Virus record (IMG/VR): IMGVR_UViG_3300029448_000212
Coordinates: 1 to 31,929 of that record
Length of the DNA: 31,929 nucleotides
DNA from: a virus
Reading direction: 5' to 3' (one strand)
Position numbers and translations under genes: made by a program. Positions 18,739 through 24,847 of this stretch are shown piece by piece. How positions within the stretch are numbered: position 1 is the first letter of the stretch; every line of letters begins with the position of its first letter. The notes beneath the pieces are model-generated. The model was not told the origin of the DNA and searched no databases. It saw only the letters and a list, made by a program, of their open reading frames with translations.

Positions 18739-18986
18739 TACTTGACTTTTGCAATATGCTCAATCAGTAACTTCTCCCTAACACTTGGTCCTAATGCTTC
18801 AATCATCTTATCAGCTTCTTTATCAGTTAAAAACTCCTCAGGCAAGAACTTAAGGTGTACTTTCTTAACTATTTTTCTTAATCTTTGTCTATCTTGAAAA
18901 GATAGAGGAAACTGTTTTCTATTATCTATATCTACTTCAGCATCAATAGGATCGAAATCAGGTGGTCTTACAAAATTATCTGTCAT
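18738..18986 (-). CDS. Small acidic/basic helical protein upstream of TerL, 82 aa
   Basis: Its start (MTDNFVRPPDFDPIDAEVDI) is acidic and Pro-containing, followed by basic helices (RQRLRKIVKKVHLKFLP) and a C-terminal helix. I set the start at the ATG at 18986 because it makes a TAATG overlap with the previous stop, as at the other junctions of this run; an ATG at 18998 would give 86 residues. No family recognised. Its place directly before TerL suggests packaging. Confidence 0.7.
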   Translation of the reverse strand: MTDNFVRPPDFDPIDAEVDIDNRKQFPLSFQDRQRLRKIVKKVHLKFLPEEFLTDKEADKMIEALGPSVREKLLIEHIAKVK

Positions 18987-19222
18987 TAACATTTCCACTT
19001 TCTTAAAGCTAATGCTTTACGAGTTGGTCTACCTTTTGAATCTTTCATGGGTCCTTTTACTCCTGACATTCTAGCACAGAAACTTTTTTTTCTGCCTTTT
19101 GCTTTTTTAGTTTTAGGGTTAGGTGCTGGTGGTTTTAGATTAGAACCATCTTTGTTTTTAAAATATTTACGACCAGCAGCATTAAGTCCACCTGATGGAT
19201 TCTGATATTTTTTAGCAACCAT
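18986..19222 (-). CDS. DUF6321-like small basic protein, 78 aa
   Basis: The pattern 'SGGLNAAGRKYFK', 'NLKPPAP', 'KSFCARMSGVKGPMKDSKG' and 'PTRKALALRKWKC' is that of the DUF6321 family, found in marine phages and viruses. Function unknown. It is strongly basic, with two Cys, and lies in a run of tiny basic genes before TerL. Both junctions are TAATG overlaps. Confidence 0.75.
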   Translation of the reverse strand: MVAKKYQNPSGGLNAAGRKYFKNKDGSNLKPPAPNPKTKKAKGRKKSFCARMSGVKGPMKDSKGRPTRKALALRKWKC

Positions 19223-19470
19223 TAACTAAACTTTCTATAAGATGCTGTTTTTTTAGCTATTTTTTTAGGTTGTTTAGATACTTGTTTACCTTTAGCTTTT
19301 GCTTTTCTTTTAGCTTTGGTAGTGGCTGCATATTCTGATGCACTTAATGCGTTGATTGCTTTAGTAGGTAGATATCTTTCGCCTGTATCACTAGATCGTT
19401 TACCAGATTTAGTTCGCCATTTCTGGCTACCCCATGCTTTTAAACTTCTTTGTGATTTGGCGAGAGCCAT
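19222..19470 (-). CDS. DUF5872-like small basic protein, 82 aa
   Basis: The segments 'SLKAWGSQKWRTKSGKRSS', 'TGERYLPTKAINALS', 'EYAATTKAKRKAKAKGKQ' and 'SKQPKKIAKKTASYRK' fit DUF5872, a short, very basic protein seen in phages and large DNA viruses. Function unknown; nucleic-acid binding is a plausible guess from charge. Coupled on both sides by TAATG. Confidence 0.75.
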   Translation of the reverse strand: MALAKSQRSLKAWGSQKWRTKSGKRSSDTGERYLPTKAINALSASEYAATTKAKRKAKAKGKQVSKQPKKIAKKTASYRKFS

Positions 19471-19643
19471 TACTTATATCCACCGCCAGCTGCTTTATAT
19501 CTTTTAGCAAGTAGTTGTGCTTTTCTTGCTGACCACTTACCAGCACCAGTTCCTTGAACAGAACTAGATTTTATACTATTAAATAATCTTTTTCTCATAG
19601 CTGGCTTTGTATAATTACCAGCCTGATTAACTTTACTAGGCAT
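19470..19643 (-). CDS. Small basic protein, 57 aa
   Basis: My translation: starts MPSKVNQAGNYTKPAMRKRL, contains 'QGTGAGKWSARKAQLLAKRY' and ends KAAGGGYK. ATG at 19643 overlaps the previous stop (TAATG) and its own stop overlaps the next ATG (TAATG). Proteins with this 'KPGxWSARKAQxLAKxYK..GGGYK' look are common small phage proteins without known function. Strongly basic. Confidence 0.7.
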   Translation of the reverse strand: MPSKVNQAGNYTKPAMRKRLFNSIKSSSVQGTGAGKWSARKAQLLAKRYKAAGGGYK

Positions 19644-19765
19644 TACTTTTTCTTTTTCATTGTTTTCTTCATACTCATCTTTACACCTTTTTTGATAGCT
19701 TCTTTTTTAGCAGCTCTCATACCAGATGCATTATATGAAAAAGTTTTTTTTCCAACTTTAGGCAT
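19643..19765 (-). CDS. Tiny Lys-rich protein, 40 aa
   Basis: My translation: starts MPKVGKKTFSYNASGMRAAK and ends in a run of Lys and Met (MKKTMKKKK). A good ribosome binding site (GAAAGGA) precedes the ATG at 19765, which overlaps the previous gene by 8 bases. Its stop overlaps the next ATG as TAATG. Similar 'MPKVGKKxFxY...GMxAAKKxA' peptides occur in many phages; function unknown. Confidence 0.68.
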   Translation of the reverse strand: MPKVGKKTFSYNASGMRAAKKEAIKKGVKMSMKKTMKKKK

Positions 19766-19982
19766 TTGTTTTCCTTTCTATTAAATCATGTTTAAATTTA
19801 ATAAACTCATCAACGCTTTTGTTAATTGTTGCTGTTCTGAAATCAAATAACTGTTCATTCTTAAGCTCTAACCTTTCAGTTATAAACTTAACTTGTAAAG
19901 TTAATTCAGTTATTTCTTTTTTTAGTACCTTGTTCTCCTTACGAAGCTCATGGTATTTCTTTTCTGATGGTGTCATAGCCAT
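19758..19982 (-). CDS. Coiled-coil protein, 74 aa
   Basis: Nearly all of the sequence is a predicted coiled coil (KKYHELRKENKVLKKEITEL followed by heptads to residue 50). No domain recognised. The ATG at 19982 follows AAAAGG at a loose spacing; an ATG two codons later is possible. It leads the run of tiny genes before TerL. Confidence 0.6.
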   Translation of the reverse strand: MAMTPSEKKYHELRKENKVLKKEITELTLQVKFITERLELKNEQLFDFRTATINKSVDEFIKFKHDLIERKTNA

Positions 19983-20199
19983 ATACCTTTTCTATAAAAA
20001 TTTTTTACAAACTTCAAATAAAAAATCCAGCTGGATAAACACCATGTCATAACCTGACAAGCTAGAACTTATGTAAGTTCCTTTTTTGAAGTGTTGTTTA
20101 TGTAATATATCTATAAGGATAAACTAATCAATGCACATAAATTGTACCTTGACAGATTAGTAAGTGTCTGAACCTAAAAAAATTTCATGTTCGTCTTTC
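19983..20199. other. Gene-poor gap with a stem and T-run
   Basis: No convincing gene. GAACTT/AAGTTC (20065-20070 with 20075-20080) is followed on the plus strand by six T, so it could terminate plus-strand (antisense) transcripts. A 25-codon minus ORF (19973-20050, aromatic and hydrophobic) overlaps the next ATG but has no clear ribosome binding site; I do not call it. Confidence 0.35.
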
Positions 20200-20376
20200 T
20201 TAAGACGCTTTTTGCCCTTTATAATGTTTACCACAAAGGAAATAATAGCTATTATTCTCATTTATTCCGAAACTTCCCCACTCTCTACAGTCTTTAACCG
20301 AACAAACCTTATGTTTAACTTGTTCTTCTCTACTCCAGTTCAGGATTTGAACTATGTTGAAGTACTTTTTTGACAT
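20200..20376 (-). CDS. Small zinc-binding protein candidate, 58 aa
   Basis: My translation: starts MSKKYFNIVQILNWSREEQV, then 'HKVCSVKDCREWG' and 'YYFLCGKHYKGQKAS'. The spacing C-x4-C, 17 residues, C-x2-H suggests one zinc-binding site, as in short phage zinc-ribbon proteins or fragments of HNH-type proteins. No nuclease motif is visible. It lies alone between TerS and the basic-protein run. No strong ribosome binding site. Confidence 0.5.
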   Translation of the reverse strand: MSKKYFNIVQILNWSREEQVKHKVCSVKDCREWGSFGINENNSYYFLCGKHYKGQKAS

Positions 20377-20473
20377 CTAATGTTTGTTTAACACATGTTC
20401 ACTACTGAATCTAGTAGTTTTTAACCCTACCCCCCCTCAGTTGTGAACCTAACGCTGTTGTCTGCGTTGCAAA

Positions 20474-20887
20474 CTATGACAGGTCTATGTTGATCTTCAG
20501 TTGTCCTTCTACGCTGTGTTGTACCTTGTCGGGGGTGCGTAGTCCTACCCTGTCAAGTACATCCCTACTAGCTTCTAATTGCACATACTCGCTCTTGGCA
20601 CTACCAGCTAAATGGACAAGTTTGTTGGACGCAACTACAGCACCTAGTCCTAGTGTTCTCGCACACTGATCCATCATGTACTTTTGTACCTTGGCAGTTC
20701 GTAGTGTTCGTGACGCCTGTACTCTACCACCATCTTTCGTTGAATATCCAGCCTTTATGGATGCTTCTTTGATGCTACATCCTGTGGCTACAAGTGTATC
20801 TACCAGCCTTACTTGCTTGGGTGTTAGTCCATACTTTGATGTAGCTGATTTTTCTTTATCGGTCAGATTCGTTTCTTGCGTAGACAC
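20474..20887 (-). CDS. Terminase small subunit candidate (TerS), 137 aa
   Basis: The helix-turn-helix region 'LTPKQVRLVDTLVATGCSIKEASIKAGYS' followed by 'ASRTLRTAKVQKYM' is typical of small terminases, which recognise the packaging site and feed DNA to TerL. A C-terminal helix (ASRDVLDRVGLRTPDKVQ) is also usual. The start is GTG at 20887. Composition stands apart: 30 and 29 of 60 bases are G or C at 20521-20580 and 20581-20640, against about a quarter in most of the window, so this gene may be a recent arrival or under other constraints. Confidence 0.75.
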   Translation of the reverse strand: MSTQETNLTDKEKSATSKYGLTPKQVRLVDTLVATGCSIKEASIKAGYSTKDGGRVQASRTLRTAKVQKYMMDQCARTLGLGAVVASNKLVHLAGSAKSEYVQLEASRDVLDRVGLRTPDKVQHSVEGQLKINIDLS

Positions 20888-20896
20888 CTCTTGTTA

Positions 20897-20923
20897 GTTA
20901 TAGATACGAAATATTGATGTCAA
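20897..20923 (-). promoter_or_regulatory. Sigma70-like promoter candidate for the late block
   Basis: On the minus strand TTGACA (20923-20918) is followed after 15 bases by TATAAC (20902-20897). The spacer is two bases short of ideal. A start about seven bases further would fall at 20889-20891, only 2-4 bases before the GTG of TerS, giving a nearly leaderless message. Confidence 0.4.
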
Positions 20924-20989
20924 GAACAAAATGTAGACATTAAATATATAACTGAATCTACTGTATATATTTTACTCATTACATACTCC

Positions 20990-21038
20990 ATTTAAGAATG
21001 AAGCTCGCTTCAACCTTGCTTTGCAAGGATTCTTAAAT
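20990..21038. promoter_or_regulatory. Perfect three-way-junction inverted repeat
   Basis: The outer arms ATTTAAGAAT (20990-20999) and ATTCTTAAAT (21029-21038) are exact complements. Inside lie two hairpins, GAAG-CTCG-CTTC (21000-21011) and CCTTGC-TTT-GCAAGG (21014-21028), with only two unpaired bases between them. It can fold equally on either strand or extrude as a DNA cruciform. Confidence 0.7.
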
Positions 21039-21069
21039 ACGTATTACATTCAATTCAGTTCATCTTTTG

Positions 21070-21129
21070 TTGGGGGTACACAACCCCCAAACCCCCACAT
21101 GTTCCATAAAGGATGTCTTAAATCCTTTA
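21070..21129. promoter_or_regulatory. Two 8-bp hairpins in the divergent hub
   Basis: TTGGGGGT (21070-21077) pairs with ACCCCCAA (21083-21090), and a further ACCCCCAC follows as an alternative partner. TAAAGGAT (21107-21114) pairs with ATCCTTTA (21122-21129). Neither is followed by a T-run, so they are not obvious intrinsic terminators. Confidence 0.55.
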
Positions 21130-21163
21130 CAACCTAGCTGGGAAAACTAAGTAAAAATAATAC

Positions 21164-21264
21164 GAAAGACGGACAACTTGTCGATGCTTACATTATTACG
21201 CTGGGACCCAACCCAGCGATACATTAGAATAACAAGTGGTCGCAGTAACTGCCAAGCATCTTTC
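21164..21264. ncRNA. Branched folded element, about 100 bases (candidate RNA or DNA site)
   Basis: GATGCTT (21183-21189) pairs with AAGCATC (21254-21260), and GAAA (21164-21167) with TTTC (21261-21264). Enclosed or flanking hairpins are GACA/TGTC (21172-21182), CGCTGGG/CCCAGCG (21199-21218) and GCAG/CTGC (21242-21252). The strand is unknown. It could be an early leader RNA, an operator complex, an origin or a packaging site near TerS. Confidence 0.5.
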
Positions 21265-21299
21265 ATATTATTTGTATTAGTTTATTTGGTCATCAAGGC

Positions 21300-21316
21300 G
21301 TTATCATGGAGATAAC
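21300..21316 (+). promoter_or_regulatory. Hairpin and AT-rich leader before the first early gene
   Basis: GTTATC (21300-21305) pairs with GATAAC (21311-21316). It is followed by an AT-only stretch with a TATATAA/TTATATA inverted repeat, then the ribosome binding site AAGGAG, seven bases before the ATG at 21374. The AT tract probably holds the early promoter or an unwinding element, but I see no clear -35 box. Confidence 0.45.
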
Positions 21317-21373
21317 ACCAATAACAATATATATAAATAATATAAATTATATATACTTTATAAGGAGAACTAA

Positions 21374-21913
21374 ATGACTACAATAGAACAAAAAGAAACT
21401 GAAATACTTGCTACTGTAAGAACAAATACATTGGCTTCATTAGAAACTATGTATAGAGATTTTGTCAAATTTGATGATATCTTCAATCTTAAGTGTGAGT
21501 TAGGGAGTGAGTTATCTCGTATAACTTACAGAGTTAATAATCAAAAATCCAAAATGGATGAGAAAGAAATTGAGTACAAAAAACTCAAAGAAATCAATGG
21601 CTCTAACATCAATAGTGTTAAGGCATCATTTCAAGGTCAAGAAACATATGCCCAACAATTAGGTAGAATTGAATGGTCAGTTGAGAGAATGATGTACACT
21701 CTAGAAATCTTAGAAACTAAATATTTAGTGACTAAAGAATTTTATGAGAGAGTTGTCGGAGAGAAGTATGTACCATACTCATCAGGCAAGGTAAAAGATA
21801 CCAAGAAGCTACAAGCTGAAAGTAAAAAAGGCAAAGAATGGTTAGCAAAGAATAACCATGAATTGCCATCTATCATTGAAGGTAGTGAACTAATACCAGC
21901 TATAGCTGAATAA
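21374..21913 (+). CDS. First early gene, coiled-coil protein of unknown function, 179 aa
   Basis: An excellent ribosome binding site (AAGGAG) precedes the ATG. The protein is charged and helical throughout, with long coiled-coil-like segments (about residues 45-75 and 90-125) and a Lys-rich patch near residue 140-160. No enzymatic motif or membrane segment. As the first gene of the early block it may act on the host or on regulation, but that is position-based inference. It is set apart from the rest by the double hairpin downstream. Confidence 0.75.
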   Translation: MTTIEQKETEILATVRTNTLASLETMYRDFVKFDDIFNLKCELGSELSRITYRVNNQKSKMDEKEIEYKKLKEINGSNINSVKASFQGQETYAQQLGRIEWSVERMMYTLEILETKYLVTKEFYERVVGEKYVPYSSGKVKDTKKLQAESKKGKEWLAKNNHELPSIIEGSELIPAIAE

Positions 21914-21940
21914 GGTTTTTTCATAATAATAAACATTTAT

Positions 21941-21992
21941 GATAAGGCGTTAATACGCCTTATCTGGTGATAGTCATCACCAAAAAAAAAAA
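21941..21992 (+). terminator. Double hairpin followed by an A-run after the first early gene
   Basis: GATAAGGCG (21941-21949) pairs exactly with CGCCTTATC (21956-21964), then GGTGAT (21966-21971) with ATCACC (21976-21981), followed by eleven A (21982-21992). There is no T-run after the stems on the plus strand, so this may be a processing or attenuating structure. On the minus strand the T-run precedes the stems, so it is not a normal terminator there either. Confidence 0.5.
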
Positions 21993-22049
21993 TGGCTCGC
22001 ATCCGCTCGCTATTATATAAACCGAATAAGATCAACCGAAAGGATATAA

Positions 22050-22136
22050 ATGATACTAGCAATAATATGGTTACTATTAATATATGTTATGTTAAAATTT
22101 CAATTAACTATAGAAAAGAGGAAAAACTATGACTAA
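22050..22136 (+). CDS. Tiny membrane peptide, 28 aa
   Basis: My translation starts MILAIIWLLLIYVMLKFQLT and ends EKRKNYD. One hydrophobic helix is followed by a basic tail, so the C-terminus probably stays in the cytoplasm. A good ribosome binding site (AAAGGA) lies six to seven bases before the ATG at 22050. The stop overlaps the next gene by 8 bases. Function unknown; it could be an early membrane-acting host-takeover peptide. Confidence 0.55.
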   Translation: MILAIIWLLLIYVMLKFQLTIEKRKNYD

Positions 22137-22380
22137 TAAAGAGAAATTAACCGAACAATTAAAAGCATTTGAAGCAGTAAAACATCAATTAAAACATGAT
22201 AATGAAGGTATGGATCTAAAAACTGTAGATCATTATTATGAATGGGTTTCAAATGCAATTACATTAATTGAGTTTGCAATAAAAAAAGAGGAAGAATTTG
22301 ATTTAATAAAAGAAAAGTTATCTCAAGGAGATACAGATATTAAATTTCCATTTGTCGAAAGGAGTAATAACAATGATTAA
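22129..22380 (+). CDS. Early hypothetical protein, 83 aa
   Basis: A small charged helical protein (two long helices, residues 2-24 and 33-66) ending in an Asn/Asp tail. It has a good AGAGGAAA ribosome binding site. It overlaps its neighbours by 8 bases on both sides, typical of a coupled early operon. No family recognised. Confidence 0.7.
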   Translation: MTNKEKLTEQLKAFEAVKHQLKHDNEGMDLKTVDHYYEWVSNAITLIEFAIKKEEEFDLIKEKLSQGDTDIKFPFVERSNNND

Positions 22381-22720
22381 ATGGACTTTACGATTAGCAC
22401 CAAAGGTTGCTAGAGCTGTTGCTACTACAATAGTATACAAATATGCAAAGGATAGAGCAGTATGGTATTATCATAATGCAGTAAATCCTAGATATTCAGA
22501 AACTATGCTGAATTTATATAAAGTAAATAAAGCAGAGCAACAAATGAATAGAGCAGAAGCATATGGTATCAGAAAGAAAGTCTTTCATATATCAAAAGAA
22601 GGCTATGTTTATGATGTAGCTACTGGAGCAATATATGGAAACATAGATGAGCCAACAGGCAATAAGTATGAATTTGATGATAAGTATAAAACAGAAATCA
22701 GAGAGGAACAAACAGCATGA
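22373..22720 (+). CDS. Early hypothetical protein, 115 aa
   Basis: I chose ATG 22373 because AAAGGAG lies eight bases before it; an in-frame TTG at 22352 has no such signal. The N-terminal 35 residues are amphipathic or hydrophobic and basic (LRLAPKVARAVATTIVYKYA), possibly a membrane-associated helix. The rest is charged, with 'YVYDVATGAIYG' repeats of Tyr/Gly turns. Function unknown. Confidence 0.65.
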   Translation: MIKWTLRLAPKVARAVATTIVYKYAKDRAVWYYHNAVNPRYSETMLNLYKVNKAEQQMNRAEAYGIRKKVFHISKEGYVYDVATGAIYGNIDEPTGNKYEFDDKYKTEIREEQTA

Positions 22721-22977
22721 TTAATCGTATGAACCAAGAACAACAGAAAGCATTTCTGGAATGGAGTACTGGCATTGTTGAATCAATAAAGTCATTACAT
22801 AAAGAAGTAATAGAGCTATCAGATATGGTGATGAAACATAGAAAGTTTAATATGGAACAGAGCAAGAAGGTAGCTGATTTATTTATGGCATTAGGAAAAC
22901 ATACTGGTGCTATGACAGAAAAAGAAGTGAATGAATTGAAAGGAGAATACTATGGGAAAAGTAAAAGCAATGTATGA
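22717..22977 (+). CDS. Early hypothetical helical protein, 86 aa
   Basis: The ATG overlaps the previous TGA as ATGA. The protein is almost wholly helical, with a coiled-coil character (residues 5-60), and ends in a basic Gly/Ser tail. No domain recognised. It overlaps the next gene by 26 bases. Confidence 0.65.
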   Translation: MINRMNQEQQKAFLEWSTGIVESIKSLHKEVIELSDMVMKHRKFNMEQSKKVADLFMALGKHTGAMTEKEVNELKGEYYGKSKSNV

Positions 22978-23203
22978 AGAAATGAAAACAGTGCTAGAAG
23001 AAACTACGAGCAATCTAGAAGATGATCGTAATAAACTAAAAGAAGCATATGTGCTTCTAAATTCTGTAAGCAAAGCTAAGATAGTAAGAGGTCCAAACTT
23101 GGATTTATCTATCTCTCTTGTAGATAAGATCATCAAAGAATGTGATGTAGCTATTGATATAAATTATGCTGAGCTAGATGATAACCCACTAACTACCATC
23201 TAG
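22952..23203 (+). CDS. Early hypothetical helical protein, 83 aa
   Basis: AAAGGAG lies six bases before the ATG. Two long helices dominate (about 5-32 and 52-70) and the end is acidic. No known motif. It ends 27 bases before the DUF932-like gene. Confidence 0.65.
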   Translation: MGKVKAMYEEMKTVLEETTSNLEDDRNKLKEAYVLLNSVSKAKIVRGPNLDLSISLVDKIIKECDVAIDINYAELDDNPLTTI

Positions 23204-23230
23204 CTCTTGTATAAGAGGAAAGGACTATAC

Positions 23231-24049
23231 ATGAACACACTAATACAAACCGAACTAGAAAACAATGCACATTTGTTTTTTCCAGTTCAAGAAATGCCTA
23301 TCTATAACCAACAAGGTGAACTCATCAAAGGTTATAAACAGTTAAGAAATGGTACAACAGATCAGTTGTTAGCTGTACAAAAGCAGTCATATCAAGTGTT
23401 TACTAATGAAGAATGTCTAGTAAATACAATGACTTATTTGGATAATAACTTTGATACTGAGGGTATGATAATTACTCCTCATGCATCACCAGATGGTACT
23501 GTACTCAGGTATGATTTTACATTACCAAAGTATCAACAACCTTTTAAAGATAGTAAAATATTATTAAAAGGATCTATGTTTAATAGTTTGAATGGTACTA
23601 GATCGTATATATTACTACTAAGTTATGTATATGAAATATGTTCTAATGGTTTAGGTCATAAACTATGGGATATATACATTACTAAAAGACATAGTAGTAA
23701 GAAAGATTTTGTCTTAGATAGTAATCAAAATACTACTGATATTAAAAACTTAGGCAAAGTTACTACATATTTAAATGATTGGTATAATGAGAAAGTATCA
23801 CAAAATGATATTAAAGATCATATCAATATATTATGTTTTCAGCCAACTGCTAAAGATAAAAGTCATGTTAATCAGGCAATGGCACAATACATAGATAAAG
23901 AATATACCAAATATCGTAGTAGATATGGTGATAATTTGTTTACTGCATATCAAGCATACACTCATTGGGCAACACATTACCCAAGTGCATCTATCAATAC
24001 AGTATATGATAGACAAAGAAAAGTTGCTAATATGACAGTATTTAATTAA
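23231..24049 (+). CDS. DUF932-like phage protein, 272 aa
   Basis: The segments 'YKQLRNGTTDQLLAVQKQSYQVFTNEE', 'LRYDFTLPKY', 'SMFNSLNGTRSYILLLSYVYEICSNG' and the C-terminal 'NLFTAYQAYTHWATH' resemble DUF932 proteins found in phages and plasmids near recombination and replication genes. Their exact activity is unknown. I chose ATG 23231, preceded by AAAGGA, over an in-frame TTG at 23207. It ends just before the structured 24057-24409 region. Confidence 0.7.
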   Translation: MNTLIQTELENNAHLFFPVQEMPIYNQQGELIKGYKQLRNGTTDQLLAVQKQSYQVFTNEECLVNTMTYLDNNFDTEGMIITPHASPDGTVLRYDFTLPKYQQPFKDSKILLKGSMFNSLNGTRSYILLLSYVYEICSNGLGHKLWDIYITKRHSSKKDFVLDSNQNTTDIKNLGKVTTYLNDWYNEKVSQNDIKDHINILCFQPTAKDKSHVNQAMAQYIDKEYTKYRSRYGDNLFTAYQAYTHWATHYPSASINTVYDRQRKVANMTVFN

Positions 24050-24056
24050 AAATTTT

Positions 24057-24409
24057 GGGGTGCATACGCACCCCATAAAAGTTTCCATATGGAACTGTGT
24101 AGGAAAGACATAAGGTAGTGAGCGTAAAGCATTGAGCCACAGGGTGGCTAAGGAAATCAAAAGCTGGTGACTACACGCCTACACAGAAAGTTCCCTATAG
24201 GGAGAGGGTGTTGCTATTTAGTGGATTGATCCCCACCAACACAGATATAAAAGTAGCTTTCTGTACGCCCTCGAAGTTTTGTCATAGTGGTTTGTGTGCA
24301 TTTATAAAAATACGTTTCCACTATTACAATTGAGTTTTGATACAAGCCTCCTAATGTATCAAAAGACCTAGGGCAAGGTAGCAGCCTTAATGAGATATCA
24401 TCCTTGCCT
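24057..24409 (+). ncRNA. Large structured RNA or origin candidate, about 350 bases
   Basis: This gene-free stretch holds a chain of long exact stems. GGGGTGC/GCACCCC is at 24057-24074. CTGTGTAGG/CCTACACAG (24095-24103 with 24178-24186) encloses GTAGT/ACTAC and AGCCAC/GTGGCT (24135-24149). TCCC/GGGA spans 24192-24203. GAGGG/CCCTC (24204-24208 with 24268-24272) encloses TGTTG/CAACA, GTGG/CCAC and CAGA/TCTG. ATAGTGG/CCACTAT joins 24284-24290 with 24318-24324. TTTTGATACA/TGTATCAAAA joins 24335-24344 with 24355-24364. GGCAAGG/CCTTGCC joins 24372-24378 with 24402-24408. The strand is assumed from the early genes. The family is unknown to me. Confidence 0.6.
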
Positions 24410-24438
24410 TTCGTCAAAAAAAATATTACTTCTTGAAT

Positions 24439-24684
24439 ATGGAATATGCTCTTGGTAAAAAGTTTTTTGCAAAAGTTATTCCTCAATTCGTAGAAGCAAG
24501 AAACCGTAAGAATATTACACAAGCAAACTTAGATGATATTCTTGGAGTAGCTAAAGGCTTAGTATCAAAATGGGAAGTCGGTATACGGAAACCGAGTGGC
24601 TATTTATTTTGTTGCTGGGCTGATGCATTAGATTGTGATATTGTATTAGAATTGAGGAATGATGAGGATAATATATCAAGATAG
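24439..24684 (+). CDS. XRE-family helix-turn-helix regulator, 81 aa
   Basis: The segment 'RNRKNITQANLDDILGVAKGLVSKWEVGIRKPSG' is a classic XRE/Cro-type helix-turn-helix: scaffold helix, recognition helix with VSKWE, and the 'G.R.PSG' turn. It probably represses or activates phage or host promoters, perhaps the inverted repeats around it. I chose ATG 24439; TTG 24433 is in frame, and neither has a ribosome binding site. It directly follows the structured region and overlaps the next gene by 26 bases. Confidence 0.8.
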   Translation: MEYALGKKFFAKVIPQFVEARNRKNITQANLDDILGVAKGLVSKWEVGIRKPSGYLFCCWADALDCDIVLELRNDEDNISR

Positions 24685-24847
24685 AAAACTATTTATTTCA
24701 TTAACTAAAGATGAGATAAAACAAGTTAATAATAATGTTGGAAGTCCAACACAAATTCACATAGGTAATTTAAAAGTTTTACATGAAGATGTAAATAAAG
24801 CTGTTTTTGAAAACTGGAAGGACTTAATTCATGAAGATTATAAGTGA
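24659..24847 (+). CDS. Early hypothetical protein, 62 aa
   Basis: A short protein beginning with ATG ATG, so 24662 is an alternative start. It has a beta-hairpin-like start (RIIYQDRKLFISLTKDEI) and a helical end. No family recognised. It overlaps the XRE gene and the next gene, as usual in this operon. Confidence 0.6.
   Translation: MMRIIYQDRKLFISLTKDEIKQVNNNVGSPTQIHIGNLKVLHEDVNKAVFENWKDLIHEDYK

Noticed and set aside
19973-20050. 25-codon minus-strand ORF rich in Trp, Phe and Tyr.
   Set aside because: No ribosome binding site and no support beyond an end that overlaps the next start.
20065-20087. Stem with six T on the plus strand as a gene terminator.
   Set aside because: No plus-strand gene ends upstream of it; it might only stop antisense transcripts.
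21183-21260. tRNA: 78 bases with a 7-bp closing stem.
   Set aside because: No T-loop (GTTC-type) sequence, and the middle arm has a 7-bp stem with a 6-base loop, not an anticodon arm.
24195-24205. CTATAGGGAGA, identical to the -5 to +6 part of the T7 promoter.
   Set aside because: The upstream recognition bases do not match, no phage-type RNA polymerase is present, and the palindrome is explained as a short hairpin of the structured region.
24057-24409. Group I intron.
   Set aside because: Some helices are in the right order, but the conserved P4/J4-5 and P7 3' sequences are not recognisable, and the flanking genes do not look like two halves of one gene. Kept only as one hypothesis.
24214-24522. 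Minus-strand open frame of 102 codons across the structured region.
   Set aside because: Opposite to all early genes, overlaps the XRE gene, and codes for no recognisable protein.
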